Below, piece after piece: positions 44,824 to 56,557 of a DNA stretch of 64,000 bases; the stretch's first letter is position 1; each line of letters opens with the position of its first letter. Source of the stretch: Alopecurus myosuroides (Eukaryota > Streptophyta > Magnoliopsida > Poales > Poaceae); contig CM054060.1 in the NCBI GenBank assembly GCA_028641055.1, forward strand, positions 207,166,445 to 207,230,444, written 5' to 3'. Below the pieces are notes generated by a model. The model made no database searches. It worked only from the letters and a program-made list of their open reading frames with translations, and was not told the origin of the DNA. Made by a program: the position numbers and the translations under genes.

Positions 44824-47152
44824 ATTGGCGCCGTCTGTGGGAACAGCGGGCGCTGAATCTCCGGCATCTTCGGCCTCCTCGACCAACAACTCACGCTGGA
44901 ACCCCGGAACTTTGACTCCAACCAATCCGATCCGCATCGGGTCGGTCGTCGTCACCCCTCACTCGCCGGAATCGCGCCCGGTGTTCAACGAATTGGAGAA
45001 AAGTATCACCCTGACTTTCGGGAGCTTCCAGTTCTACGCCGACAAAGAAGGAATTCTGCACTTCCCCGAGCAATCCAATCTCGATGGATCGGGCTCGGAG
45101 TCGATCTCGAGCCCGGGAGCTGTCGACTCGCGGCCCAACTACGCGGATCGCAACCTAGCAAAAAGCGGCGAGTCCATCCACCTCAGCACCCGCAATTTCC
45201 ATACCCTCTCCACAGAGGAACCTTCTCGGGTCAAGAAAGTTTTCCAAACTATGCCTAGGACTCACGAGCCATATCAAGACCAGGTCTGCATGGCAAGATT
45301 AGGATATCTACCCGAAGAAACTGAAGACAGCGCGAGGGAACGCGCAGCCATCAACGTATTGTGAGCCGCTTGGGATCGGGCAAAGGAGGACATCCGCACA
45401 AGCAAACCGCTCGAAGCCGGAGCCCCTCATGAAGATATGACTGCATACCACTACCACCTAGTGAGAGCGGCAACCTTGATCAAGGAAGCTCGAAAAGACT
45501 TGGCTGAACGAAGGAAGCTGGCGGATGAGTCTAGCCAGCGACGTGCGGCACTCTCAAGGACATATTCTGTCGGGAACCACCCAGGGAGAAAGAGATACGT
45601 CTCAAGAACCACGACTATGGATGGCGAATCTCTAACTAGGATCAGTAAATCACTCGAGGCCTCCCTTATTCGCGTCGACGAGGATGGCAACGTCCACCCG
45701 ACGACTCCTGCCGCCGCAGTACCCGCTGCAGCCACCTACCTGCAAACGAACCAACCAGGGGAGAATGACCCCCGCGCAGAGCAATACAGGCAGGTCAAAA
45801 AAGGACTAGGCATGGCAGCCGCAAGACTCGCCTCTTACGACCGCAAGAAGGCGGCTTCGCAAAAAGATAAGGAAGCACCTCGCGGACATAGGAGTACGTC
45901 ACCCAGGAAAGAGAAGTCACCTCGTCGCGCGCGAGGAAAAGAAGCCCGACGACGCGGAGATAGTCCGAGTGGCAGTGACGACAGCCCGAGAGATCGAGAC
46001 AGTAGCCCAGGAAGAGATCGAGACCGTAGCCCGCGAAGAGGTCGAGATCGCAGCCCGCGGAGAGATCGAGATCGCACCCCACGACGTCACAGCAGTTGCT
46101 CGCGACACCGCGGCAAGGAGCCGCGAAGAGACGTCAATCGTGACGAGCCTGGGTACAATGCGCGATCGAACATCGCTCAGCACAAAATAGACAAAGCTCG
46201 AGCGGCCAGGTACCGCGCGCGTTCCCTATCTACCTCTTCCGACGAAGAGGTATGCGGAGCCTTATGCTTTGCTCACGACATCCGCGAGGCACCGTTGCCC
46301 AAGAGGTTTAAGCTCTCTTCGGAGGTGCAAAAATACGACGGATCGCTAGAGCCACAAGCCTGGTTGTCAGATTACCTCACGGCAGTAAAATACCAACGTG
46401 GGAACAAAAACACGGCTATGCAGTACCTTAACCTACACCTTATAGGCGCCGCGCGCAGCTGGCTCGAAGGAAGACCGAAGGCATGATACAAATCATGGGA
46501 CGATCTAACCTTCGACTTCTGCAAGAACTTCCAGGCAACATACAAAAGACCTGCGACCATCGAGGAACTACGAGCTTGCAAGCAGAAAAGTGGCGAGTCT
46601 ACTCGCGAATATATTCAGCGATGGACCACACTTAGGAATACAGCAGAAAATATATCAGAAGAAGTTGCAGTAGAAGCATTCGCCAAAGGAGCTCGGCGAA
46701 CCTCCTTCCGGGAAGAACTGGGACGGGCCGCACCCAAAACCATTGGAGAACTGATGGCTATAGACGACAGATGGGCCAACGGCGAGGACGCGGTGCGCAA
46801 TGAGAAAGCATCATCATCAACACCAGAAGACGATTGCCATGGTCAAAAGAAATGGAGAAAGCATTACGACCACGATGATCGGGAGGAACTGGTGGCAGCA
46901 GAATTCACAAGAAATCGCGACAGCGGATATCGCGGAAATCGCGAGTGGAAGCCAAAGCCAGAGGACAAAAATCCCGAGGAGGACCTCGATGGTTACTGCA
47001 CGCTACATCTATTTACAGATAAGCGCACTGACAAAACTAAGGCAACACACCTTCTCAAGGATTGCCAAAAGTTCCTTGACATCCAGGCCTTCTCAAAGAA
47101 AAACAGAGCAACAGTCAATCAGGGCTACCCGCAGCTCCCTGGACTCACTTGA
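44810..47152 (+). pseudogene. Tat element gag with RD/RS repeats, two stops
   Basis: Capsid precursor, read in one frame from the LTR-borne ATG (MHIRQLAPSVGT runs through the primer site) to 47152. Stops: TGA at 45362-45364 and TGA at 46484-46486, each one transition away from a sense codon. Parts: a low-complexity N-terminus; a basic middle with SR-protein-like dipeptides (SPGRDRDRSPRRGRDRSPRR, about 45955-46090); the retrotransposon-gag core (QAWLSDYLTAVKYQ through REYIQRWTTLRN, about 46340-46640); and a zinc-site remnant YCTLHLF...THLLKDC (46997-47070). The start is uncertain; an in-frame ATG at 45251 or 45437 is possible. The C-terminal end joins pol abruptly because the protease region is missing. 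Confidence 0.8.
44826..44841 (+). promoter_or_regulatory. Primer binding site of the Tat element
   Basis: TGGCGCCGTCTGTGGG, two bases after the LTR. The same string is common in plant Tat-type elements. I believe a tRNA-Arg primer has been proposed for relatives but cannot confirm it here. Confidence 0.7.
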
Positions 47153-50100
47153 AGTTTATAAAGACGCCAAGCCTATCAAGCAGACAACCCGACGGTTTTC
47201 AGAGCCAAAGCAAAAAATCACTTGGAGAAGAAGTAAACAGATTACTCGCAGCAAAGTTCATCCGCGAGATAAAGATCTCCACCTGGTTAGCAAACCCGGT
47301 GCTGGTCCCAAAGAAAAATACTGACATCCTTCGCGTGTGCATCGACTACACGTCGTTGAACAAGCACTGCCCCAAGGATAACTTCCCCCTACCACGGATC
47401 GACCAGATCGTGGACTCCACAGCAGGCTGCCAGCGCCTCTCCTTCTTGGACGCCTACTCGGGCTATAATCAGATCAGAATGAAAAAGGAGGACGAGGAGA
47501 AGACGGCATTTATCACACCCCACGGTGTCTACTGCTACACGACAATGCCCTTCAGGCTGAAGAACGCAGGCGCAACATATCAGCGCTACATGCAAAAATG
47601 CCTCGCCAAGCTCATTGGCAAGAATGTACAGGTGTATGTTGACGACATCGTCATCAAGACTCGAGTAGAGGACACGCTCCTCGATGACATCGGAGAAACA
47701 TTCGACGCGCTGAACGCGTACCGAATCAAGCTCAACCCGACCAAATACGTCTTTGGCGTCCCTGCAGGACAGCTTCTCAGGTACCTGGTGTCTGCTCGAG
47801 GAATTGAAGCCAACCCGGAGAAAATCCAAGCGATCTTGACAATGAAGGAGCCAACCAATCTCCGTGGTGTGCAGCAGCTCGCAGGACGACTAGCCGCTTT
47901 AAGCAGATTCATTGCAAGGCTGAGCGAACAAGCGTTGCCTTTCTACAAGCTACTGAAGAAAATAGATAAGTTCGAGTGGACACCTGAAGCGCAAAAAGCA
48001 TTCGCAGACCTCAAGCAATCACCGCAGAGTAGGCGTGTCCTAGCAACGCCACAAGAACGGGAGCCAGTGTACCTATACCTAGCCGCAACAAATCAAGTCA
48101 TTAGTACAGCGATCGTGGTTGAGCGACCGGAAGACGGCAAGGCGTATGGCGTCCAGAGACCAATATATTACATCAGTGAGGTACTTTTGCCGTGCAAACA
48201 GAGATACCCTCATTATCAGAAGTCCGCATACAACGTGGTACTCACAGCTCGAAAACTCAAGCACTACTTCCAAGAGCACACTGTCACGGTGCTAAACGAC
48301 GCTTCGCTCGGTACTATCATGAACAGTCCAATGGCATCCGGAAGAATTGCAAAGTGGAGTATCGAGCTCGACGCCTGGGACATCATATATGCAGGGCGCA
48401 AATCTGTGAAATCACAAGTACTCGTGGAATTTCTGAGCGAGTGGACAGAGCTACAAACACCAGGCCCACCAAAATATACGAGCAACTGGACAATGTACTT
48501 CGACGGGTCGAAGAGAAACGAAGGAGATGGAGCCGGGGTTGTCCTGATATCCCCCAGAGGAGACAAGCTGTAGTACGTCCTGCGATTGGATTTTCCACCT
48601 GACGACCCGGCATCAAACAATGACGCAGAATACGAGGCTCTCCTTCACGGCATGAAGATGGCGATCGCCTGCGGAGCCACCCGACTGATGATCTATGGAG
48701 ATTCAAACCTCATCGTACAGCAGACGATGAAAGAATGCGACACTATTGCAGAAAACATGGTTGCCTATCGACATATGTATAATCTACTCGAAGGAAGTTT
48801 CAAAGGGTGCGAACTAAAGCACATCGAGCGGTCCAGCAATGAGGAAGCAGATAAATTGGCAAACATGGGTTCTACCAACACACCCATACCACCTGGAATA
48901 TACTTCGAGAGGATGATCAAGCGCTCAGTCAAGATCAAAAAACCAGCAGAAGCACCCGCAGCATTGGATACGGAGGTCAGCCCGCAAACAGCTATGATTG
49001 AGCTCAGCCACAACATTTCAAGACAAGTTTTTCTGGTCGAATCAGTCTGGATGTAGAAATACCTCGACTACTTGTCCAAAAAGCAGCTCCCAACAGATGT
49101 TCGCGAGGCTCGACAGATAGTACGACGCAACAAAGCTTTTCGGATGCTCAACGGAGAGCTATACAAATAGAGCATATCGGGAATATTGCAGAGATGCATA
49201 GCACCCGAGAATGGCAAGGAACTGCTGCAAGATATACACCAAGGAGATTGCGGACACCACGCCAGCTGGAAGGCGATCGTGGGTAAAGCTTTCCGAGTAG
49301 GATTCTACTGGCTCACAACGGCCAGAGACGCAAAGGACCTAGTCGACAAGTGCAATGCTTGCCAAAGATTCACGTCCAAGCCACACGCCCCTGCCACTGA
49401 ACTACACATGATCCCAATCGCTTGACCCTTTGCACAATGGGGGCTAGACATGGTGGGGCCACTGCGCAAGTCGACACCCAGAGGATATACGCACTTGCTT
49501 GTAGCAGTCGATAAATTCACGAAGTGGATCGAGGCTATGCCAGTCACCTCCGCCAGCGTCCAATGCGCCGTGAAATTCCTCAACTCCATTGTGTGTAGGT
49601 TTGGCATACCGCACAACATCATCACCGACAACGGCAGCAACTTCAAAGCGAAGGAAACACAGGAATTCTGCGAACAGAAGGGAATCACCCTCACTTTCGC
49701 CTCGGTGGCTCACCCGCAAACTAATGGTCAAGTCGAGAGATCCAACGGATTAGTCTCAGCCGGCCTCAAGAAGCGGCTACTCGATCGCCTAAACCCAGCA
49801 GCAGGGCACTGGGCAGAGGAGTTACCATCAGTACTGTGGAGCTTTCACACAACGCCAAATCGGTCAACAAGCTATACGTCATTTTTTATGGTCTATGGAG
49901 CCGAGGCCGTCCTACCTGAAGATGTCAAATTCAGCGCACGCCGAGTCGTCACATACAGCGAAGAAACCTCGAACAGAGCACTCGCAGAAGACGTGGACGC
50001 ACTCGATGAAATTCGTGACATTGCACTCGCAAGATCGGCGGTATACCAGCAATCACTGTGCAATTAGCACAGTCGTCGCATACGCCACAGATCCTTCGTG

Positions 50101-50283
50101 GTAGGCGACCTGGTGTTGCGGCTCAAGCAAAAGGAAGGGCACAAGCTCGAGCCACCATGGGAAGGACCCTTCATCGTACACGAAGTTATCCTAGGTGGCG
50201 CGTATCGATTGAAGAACCCCGAGACCGGTGGCATCTACTCCAATCCATGGAATGTTGCGCATCTCCGCAAGTTCTATCCTTAG
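47150..50283 (+). pseudogene. Tat element pol: RT, two RNase H domains, integrase; protease missing
   Basis: Replication polyprotein, in one frame from about 47215 to 50283. RT: LGEEVNRLLAAKFIREI, VCIDYTSLNKHCPKDNFP, YVDD near 47636. RNase H 1: near 48060-48420. Second, archaeal-type RNase H: MYFDGSKRNEGDGAG (48497), [25 protein letters not shown] (to about 48870). Integrase: zinc site HHASWK...CNACQRF, core WGLDMVGP, TDNGSNF, HPQTNGQVERSN. The C-terminus ends HLRKFYP, without chromodomain. Stops at 48571, 49054, 49168, 49423 and 50065 are single transitions (CAG to TAG or TGG to TGA). A frame change lies near 47215. No DTG/DSG protease motif lies between the gag zinc site and RT, where a relative should have roughly 1 kb more. 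Confidence 0.9.
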
Positions 50284-50572
50284 GATCATTCTATTCGCAA
50301 AAATAAGGCTATACTAGCCATCTTGTAACTCGAGGAAAATGCATGGCTTCTCAGCCATATCAATAAAAACACATGGTTTCTCAACCATAGCTATTCGTGT
50401 TTCTTCATTTTACATGTTAAACAACAGGTATACACCCCAAACGCACGGGGCTACGCCTAACTAAGCATTACAGGAAAATTTACAAATACAAAGGTATAAA
50501 CAAGGTTCACACCTTATAAAATCTCGACTGAACTATACAAGGTAACAGGATATCTACATCCTACGATTACAC
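50284..50572. other. Convergent 3' ends of pol and the antisense gene
   Basis: About 290 bp between the pol stop and the antisense stop. It contains AATAAA at about 50363 and an imperfect repeat (GCATGGCTTCTCAGCCAT / ACATGGTTTCTCAACCAT, 29 bp apart), each arm a short palindrome (ATGGCTTCTCAGCCAT). It is a plausible bidirectional termination region. Confidence 0.5.
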
Positions 50573-51374
50573 CTATTGAGGAGCAGTCCTCTCAGCCAGC
50601 ATCTGGTCAACCTCTTCAGAAGTCAGTCGAATGATCTCCTCAGCCGCAGGTTGCACGACTGCATAATGAGGGGTCAAGTCGACCGGGGCATTGGGGAGCC
50701 TAGCCACAGAATTGAAATTGACATCGGGATGCCACAACCGAACAAAAACAGGCGCTACTTGAGCACCGCAGATAAGCTGCTGACGAACACACTCGCGAAC
50801 TTCACCAACTCGGCCAAAGATTTTTAGTAGGTCGCTCAACCTTTCTAGAACGATGCCCGGCGGATACAACGTCCGGTGCACAGAAGACAAGGCTTCGCGA
50901 CAAGAATCCACAAGCATCTTTGCCTGGCCAGCCCGGTACTTCAAAGTAGCCAAGATGAAGCCTCGACTACGGTCAGACCAAAAGTTGTTCGCATGCGGTT
51001 TTGAGCTACCCGCCTCATGAACAATATGATTATCCACCCAATGCGCTTCACTGACCGTCAGGCTCAACAACTATAAAGGATAGTACAAAGGTTAAAAGGT
51101 GAAAAGGAGGTAAGACAACAAAGTGCTAGGGGCTAGCATGCTTACAAAGTATGTCTTTGGTAACAGCTGCCAGCTCCTCCATCACGAACTGTTCACGCTC
51201 AGTCGCAAACTTCTGCTTGGACTTAGCTACATCAGCCACTCCACACAAAGCTTTCAGCTTGCGCTTGCCATCTACGACACGATCACGGAGCGAGGCAAAT
51301 GTGCTAACAGCAGCAACAAGGGGATCCACTCGTGCAGTAGATCCACTCGAAGACTCTGCGCTAGGACCCACAAC
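50573..51374 (-). pseudogene. Two further antisense exon-like ORFs
   Basis: Exon-like 51374-51146 (acceptor CCTTCCAG, donor ACTTT|GTAAGC) encodes a basic helical segment (VDGKRKLKALCGVADVAK). Exon-like 51070-50573 (acceptor CTTTATAG) encodes 165 residues with VDSCREALSSVHRTLYPPG, FVRLWHPDVNF and a stop at 50573-50575. They lie downstream of the TAG that closes the six-exon gene and look like the C-terminal part of related proteins, so they may be last exons of a longer isoform or a second gene. With the splice sites named, the phase between the two does not match, so an indel or another site is needed. Confidence 0.5.
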
Positions 51375-51821
51375 CTGGAAGGAAATGAAATAAGTTCAGA
51401 TACACTCCAAGACCCCACTCGAGAAATATACCACCTAGTTAACAGGTGCTTGGGGGCTACTCCCATCGGGAGCTCGTAACGCTTCAATCGCAAAAATCAG
51501 GCATTTTAGACATCAAAAGAACACTTCGATTAAAAGCAAAATACGGGAATGCATCCCAAGGTTCATTACATCAAAAGTGAAAAGTAAAAACAGACTATCC
51601 TATGGAACTGCAGAGATACTGGCGCTCGCAGTAGGATGTCCCTTGCGACTAGCGTGGGCAAGCAATTCAGATAGCTTCTTGGCAAGGGCTTCAGCTGGAC
51701 CGCCAAAAGGACGAAGCACTACCTTTCTGTCTGTCGCGGCGTCGTAAGGAAGGCTCGAGTACGCCTTCTCCAGACCCACAACTCCGTGCGCCAAGGAAAA
51801 ATGGATAGCAGTCTTTGCTCC

Positions 51822-53950
51822 TGTGACGCCCCGGGATCGGGCACTATGCAGATTTCAGCATTCCCGCCAAATCCGCATAATAACCGATTCCAGGTTGCCA
51901 TTTATGATAACATTACAATAGTTCACGAATAATCCACAATTACAACAGAACAGATAGATACAAGATGACTCAAACGAGCCAGGGTTACAACTGATACATT
52001 ACAAAGATCCAAATAACAGCGGAAGAAACAACATATCGTCCGTCTACGGACAAGATCCAAATTGGACTAAGAGTCCTGAAGATAACCGAGAGCGTCCAAT
52101 CCCTGCCCAGGCCAAGCCGGAGGGATTCCCAAGCTAACGTCGTCAGACTTCAAACCTGTTGACTGCAATTTGGAATTTGCAGCCACGAAAGAGATTCGTG
52201 GGTCAGTACGGTTAAGTACTGGCAAGGGGGATAAAACCCATACTCACAAGTTACCGGCGTAGCCAGTCATCACAAGATACAAATACTTTAGGATCAACGG
52301 AGAGGAAGGGGTTATTGCAAATAAGCGACAGCAGGCTGCACTAACCAACTACAGAGGGAAAACTACAACTTCCAACTAACAGAAAGGGGGTAAGATCGAG
52401 TGATTGTATCCAACAGAAAGATAACTTCAAACAAACCCATCCTGGATCTCGCCCCTTATCCGAAGAAGCAATCCGAGGATAACTCACACCGTGGTATTAA
52501 AGATGAGTCCAGTTATTGTGGGAATAACCTATTACTAGTCAGGTTATTAATCATTGGGTGAAACATGATTGATCATTAGGTTTAAGTTGTCCTGAGTACT
52601 TGTTAGCCAGTACTTTCACCAAGTAATCCATAACCGCGGAAAACACGGCTTCTCGAGAAGATTATCCCTGCAGGGTTGCACCAATTTAGCCGTACACTCA
52701 TGAATGTCCCGCCAGATGGGATGCCTCCCACCAAGCGGGGCACTCAACACAATCCAACCCTTCTTCGCATCAAGCCCAAAGCACCTTGGGCGCACGGCTA
52801 ATCGAGCCCAGAAGAAAATGGACCCTCATAGCACTCTAAGAACGTGTCCCCCTATATGCCGACTACGAAAGTTCCACCCGGGTACCAAGGGCTCGCAAGA
52901 TCATGCATGCAGCAAATGGAAAACCCGAACTAAATGAGGCGATTTGGACGAGATGCGAATCGGGTCAAACTGAAGGGGAGCCCATACTCCCCAAATGCGG
53001 GTAGTGCGCTCATCATGGATCAGTAGACAAGACCCTTTTCCTATTAGGGTCGACACTAGCAGGCCTCAAAACCACTTAGGGCCTCCTGCCGGTGCCTTAT
53101 CATCAAATTATTATTAATAGTAACATTAGCATGGTTGATTGATTGATTAAACATCGAGCCCCCAGAACATCACGGAGTAATAACAGAAAGTAACGGATAA
53201 CAGACTCGAGCAAAACAACCTAAGCATGATAGTAGGACACGGGCAACAAACAATGGTTATAGGTAGGGAGGTGAGGCAATATCAAGGTTAAGGGATTCAT
53301 GTGATGGGTTCGCAACAGAAACAACTACTACTAGGGCTAGCAGAAAAGAACAACGGAAAGAATCGGTAACAAGTGATGAAAGGCAGCCATATGGCAGCAA
53401 GTGAGTATACTTGCCTGAGATCCCGCAAGGTAGCAGAACTTGTCGTTGCTCACATCATCTCAACGTCCTATCCGGGAAGAAGCAATGAACCTCGAACAAA
53501 CACCGGATGCAACAATTACTACTACGGCAAAAGATCCAGCATGATCAAGATATGGATGCATGACAAGTTTAAAGGATGCATAGAAATAAACTAGTTGACA
53601 TGATAAACAGATTTAAATGGACCCATATGCAATTTGAGTTGCCTATGAAAAGCCCATGAGTTATGGTTAGATTATTTGTTTTCCAACTAATCAACAGATG
53701 AAGGTGGATTAGCATGATGCATGGATGAGGAAAACAACAAAATAACAACAATAGAACAAATTGAAATAAGGTTTAACAGGTTTGGAAATTATTGGTTAAG
53801 ATTGGAAATTTGAGTTGAATTGGAAAATTACCATTAAGGTTTTGATAACAGGGAAAATTTTGAGTGGTTTGGAAAACATGATGCAATGCTTAGGGGATGC
53901 AGATGATGCAAGCAAAAAGCAAACAAACAGGTAACACCCCAGGTGTTACA
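51822..53950 (-). repeat. 3' LTR of the LARD (plus-strand left copy)
   Basis: 2129 bp. Its plus-strand right end is the perfect palindrome GTAACACCCCAGGTGTTAC (53931-53949). The counterpart of the acidic exon is present near 53406-53458 with splice-like borders but stops in all frames. Confidence 0.92.
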
Positions 53951-54428
53951 GACGACACCACTAACAAGGGATTGCGCCCTCGCAATCCACCTGCTAACCC
54001 GGGAGGGGAAAGAAGTTCGACTATCGATTCTTCGTGCTTCCAGTTGATCTCCTCGACACCACTAACAAGGGATTCTTGCTCGGAGTGACGACGATGTTCT
54101 TCCACCAGGAACCTTCCGATGATCGAACCTATTAGGTTAAGGGCTCAGAGAACGTCCACCCACGTAGGATCCTAACACTTTGAAGGATTGAGTACGAGAG
54201 TAGACTCCAAAACAAATAAGATGGGAGGGGAAATAGAATATGGATAAGGAGAAAACAAGAAACCTATTGAGATGTTTTCCAAAATAGTTTAGCAGAAATA
54301 GTTTTTTTGACACTCTAGAAACAACGACCGTTAGCGAGGTTATCCTACAGGCTTTGCGGACCCGTTGCTCCGATAACCATTCGTATCGAAACAATATCGG
54401 GAATCGGAACCAAGGCTCTGATACCATT
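53951..54428 (-). other. Internal region of the LARD
   Basis: 478 bp, no gag or pol. It contains a 20-bp direct repeat GACACCACTAACAAGGGATT at 53954 and 54054. No clear purine tract was seen next to the 3' LTR. Confidence 0.75.
54414..54426 (-). promoter_or_regulatory. Primer binding site of the LARD, tRNA-iMet type
   Basis: On the minus strand TGGTATCAGAGCC, two bases after the LTR. Same type and spacing as in the chromovirus at the left end of the window. Confidence 0.88.
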
Positions 54429-56557
54429 TGTGACGCCCCGGGATCGGGCACTATGCAGATTTCAGCATTCCCGCCAAATCCGCATAATAACCGATTCCAG
54501 GTTGCCATTTATGATAACATTACAATAGTTCACGAATAATCCACAATTACAACAGAACAGATAGATACAAGATGACTCAAACGAGCCAGGGTTACAACTG
54601 ATACATTACAAAGATCCAAATAACAGCGGAAGAAACAACATATCGTCCGTCTACGGACAAGATCCAAATTGGACTAAGAGTCCTGAAGATAACCGAGAGC
54701 GTCCAATCCCTGCCCAGGCCAAGCCGGAGGGATTCCCAAGCTAACGTCGTCAGACTTCAAACCTGTTGACTGCAATTTGGAATTTGCAGCCACGAAAGAG
54801 ATTCGTGGGTCAGTACGGTTAAGTACTGGCAAGGGGGATAAAACCCATACTCACAAGTTACCGGCGTAGCCAGTCATCACAAGATACAAATACTTTAGGA
54901 TCAACGGAGAGGAAGGGGTTATTGCAAATAAGCGACAGCAGGCTGCACTAACCAACTACAGAGGGAAAACTACAACTTCCAACTAACAGAAAGGGGGTAA
55001 GATCGAGTGATTGTATCCAACAGAAAGATAACTTCAAACAAACCCATCCTGGATCTCGCCCCTTATCCGAAGAAGCAATCCGAGGATAACTCACACCGTG
55101 GTATTAAAGATGAGTCCAGTTATTGTGGGAATAACCTATTACTAGTCAGGTTATTAATCATTGGGTGAAACATGATTGATCATTAGGTTTAAGTTGTCCT
55201 GAGTACTTGTTAGCCAGTACTTTCACCAAGTAATCCATAACCGCGGAAAACACGGCTTCTCGAGAAGATTATCCCTGCAGGGTTGCACCAATTTAGCCGT
55301 ACACTCATGAATGTCCCGCCAGATGGGATGCCTCCCACCAAGCGGGGCACTCAACACAATCCAACCCTTCTTCGCATCAAGCCCAAAGCACCTTGGGCGC
55401 ACGGCTAATCGAGCCCAGAAGAAAATGGACCCTCATAGCACTCTAAGAACGTGTCCCCCTATATGCCGACTACGAAAGTTCCACCCGGGTACCAAGGGCT
55501 CGCAAGATCATGCATGCAGCAAATGGAAAACCCGAACTAAATGAGGCGATTTGGACGAGATGCGAATCGGGTCAAACTGAAGGGGAGCCCATACTCCCCA
55601 AATGCGGGTAGTGCGCTCATCATGGATCAGTAGACAAGACCCTTTTCCTATTAGGGTCGACACTAGCAGGCCTCAAAACCACTTAGGGCCTCCTGCCGGT
55701 GCCTTATCATCAAATTATTATTAATAGTAACATTAGCATGGTTGATTGATTGATTAAACATCGAGCCCCCAGAACATCACGGAGTAATAACAGAAAGTAA
55801 CGGATAACAGACTCGAGCAAAACAACCTAAGCATGATAGTAGGACACGGGCAACAAACAATGGTTATAGGTAGGGAGGTGAGGCAATATCAAGGTTAAGG
55901 GATTCATGTGATGGGTTCGCAACAGAAACAACTACTACTAGGGCTAGCAGAAAAGAACAACGGAAAGAATCGGTAACAAGTGATGAAAGGCAGCCATATG
56001 GCAGCAAGTGAGTATACTTGCCTGAGATCCCGCAAGGTAGCAGAACTTGTCGTTGCTCACATCATCTCAACGTCCTATCCGGGAAGAAGCAATGAACCTC
56101 GAACAAACACCGGATGCAACAATTACTACTACGGCAAAAGATCCAGCATGATCAAGATATGGATGCATGACAAGTTTAAAGGATGCATAGAAATAAACTA
56201 GTTGACATGATAAACAGATTTAAATGGACCCATATGCAATTTGAGTTGCCTATGAAAAGCCCATGAGTTATGGTTAGATTATTTGTTTTCCAACTAATCA
56301 ACAGATGAAGGTGGATTAGCATGATGCATGGATGAGGAAAACAACAAAATAACAACAATAGAACCAATTGAAATAAGGTTTAACAGGTTTGGAAATTATT
56401 GGTTAAGATTGGAAATTTGAGTTGAATTGGAAAATTACCATTAAGGTTTTGATAACAGGGAAAATTTTGAGTGGTTTGGAAAACATGATGCAATGCTTAG
56501 GGGATGCAGATGATGCAAGCAAAAAGCAAACAAACAGGTAACACCCCAGGTGTTACA
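54429..56557 (-). repeat. 5' LTR of the LARD (plus-strand right copy)
   Basis: Same length and essentially same sequence as 51822-53950. It adjoins the primer site, so it is the 5' LTR in the element's own orientation. Confidence 0.92.

Larger units (their letters stand above)
51822..56557 (-). mobile_element. LARD-type non-autonomous gypsy derivative, TSD GCTCC
   Basis: Two direct repeats of 2129 bp (51822-53950 and 54429-56557) enclose only 478 bp. GCTCC flanks it at 51817-51821 and 56558-56562. On the minus strand the LTR starts TGTAACACCTGG and ends GGCGTCACA, followed by an initiator-Met primer site. Parts of the LTR align with the chromovirus LTR at 5840-10244 (for example GATAAGGGGCGAGATCCAGG and ATCTTCTCGAGAAGCC, allowing one base). 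It therefore looks like a gene-less relative of that family that lost about half the LTR and all of gag-pol. I noticed a single LTR difference (A at 53760 versus C near 56365), so the insertion is very recent. It splits exon 6 of the antisense gene. Confidence 0.93.

Noticed and set aside
45795..46183. Minus-strand ORFs opposite the gag RD/RS region
   Set aside because: Mirror products of the repeated RD/SP codons, with no independent start context or domain.
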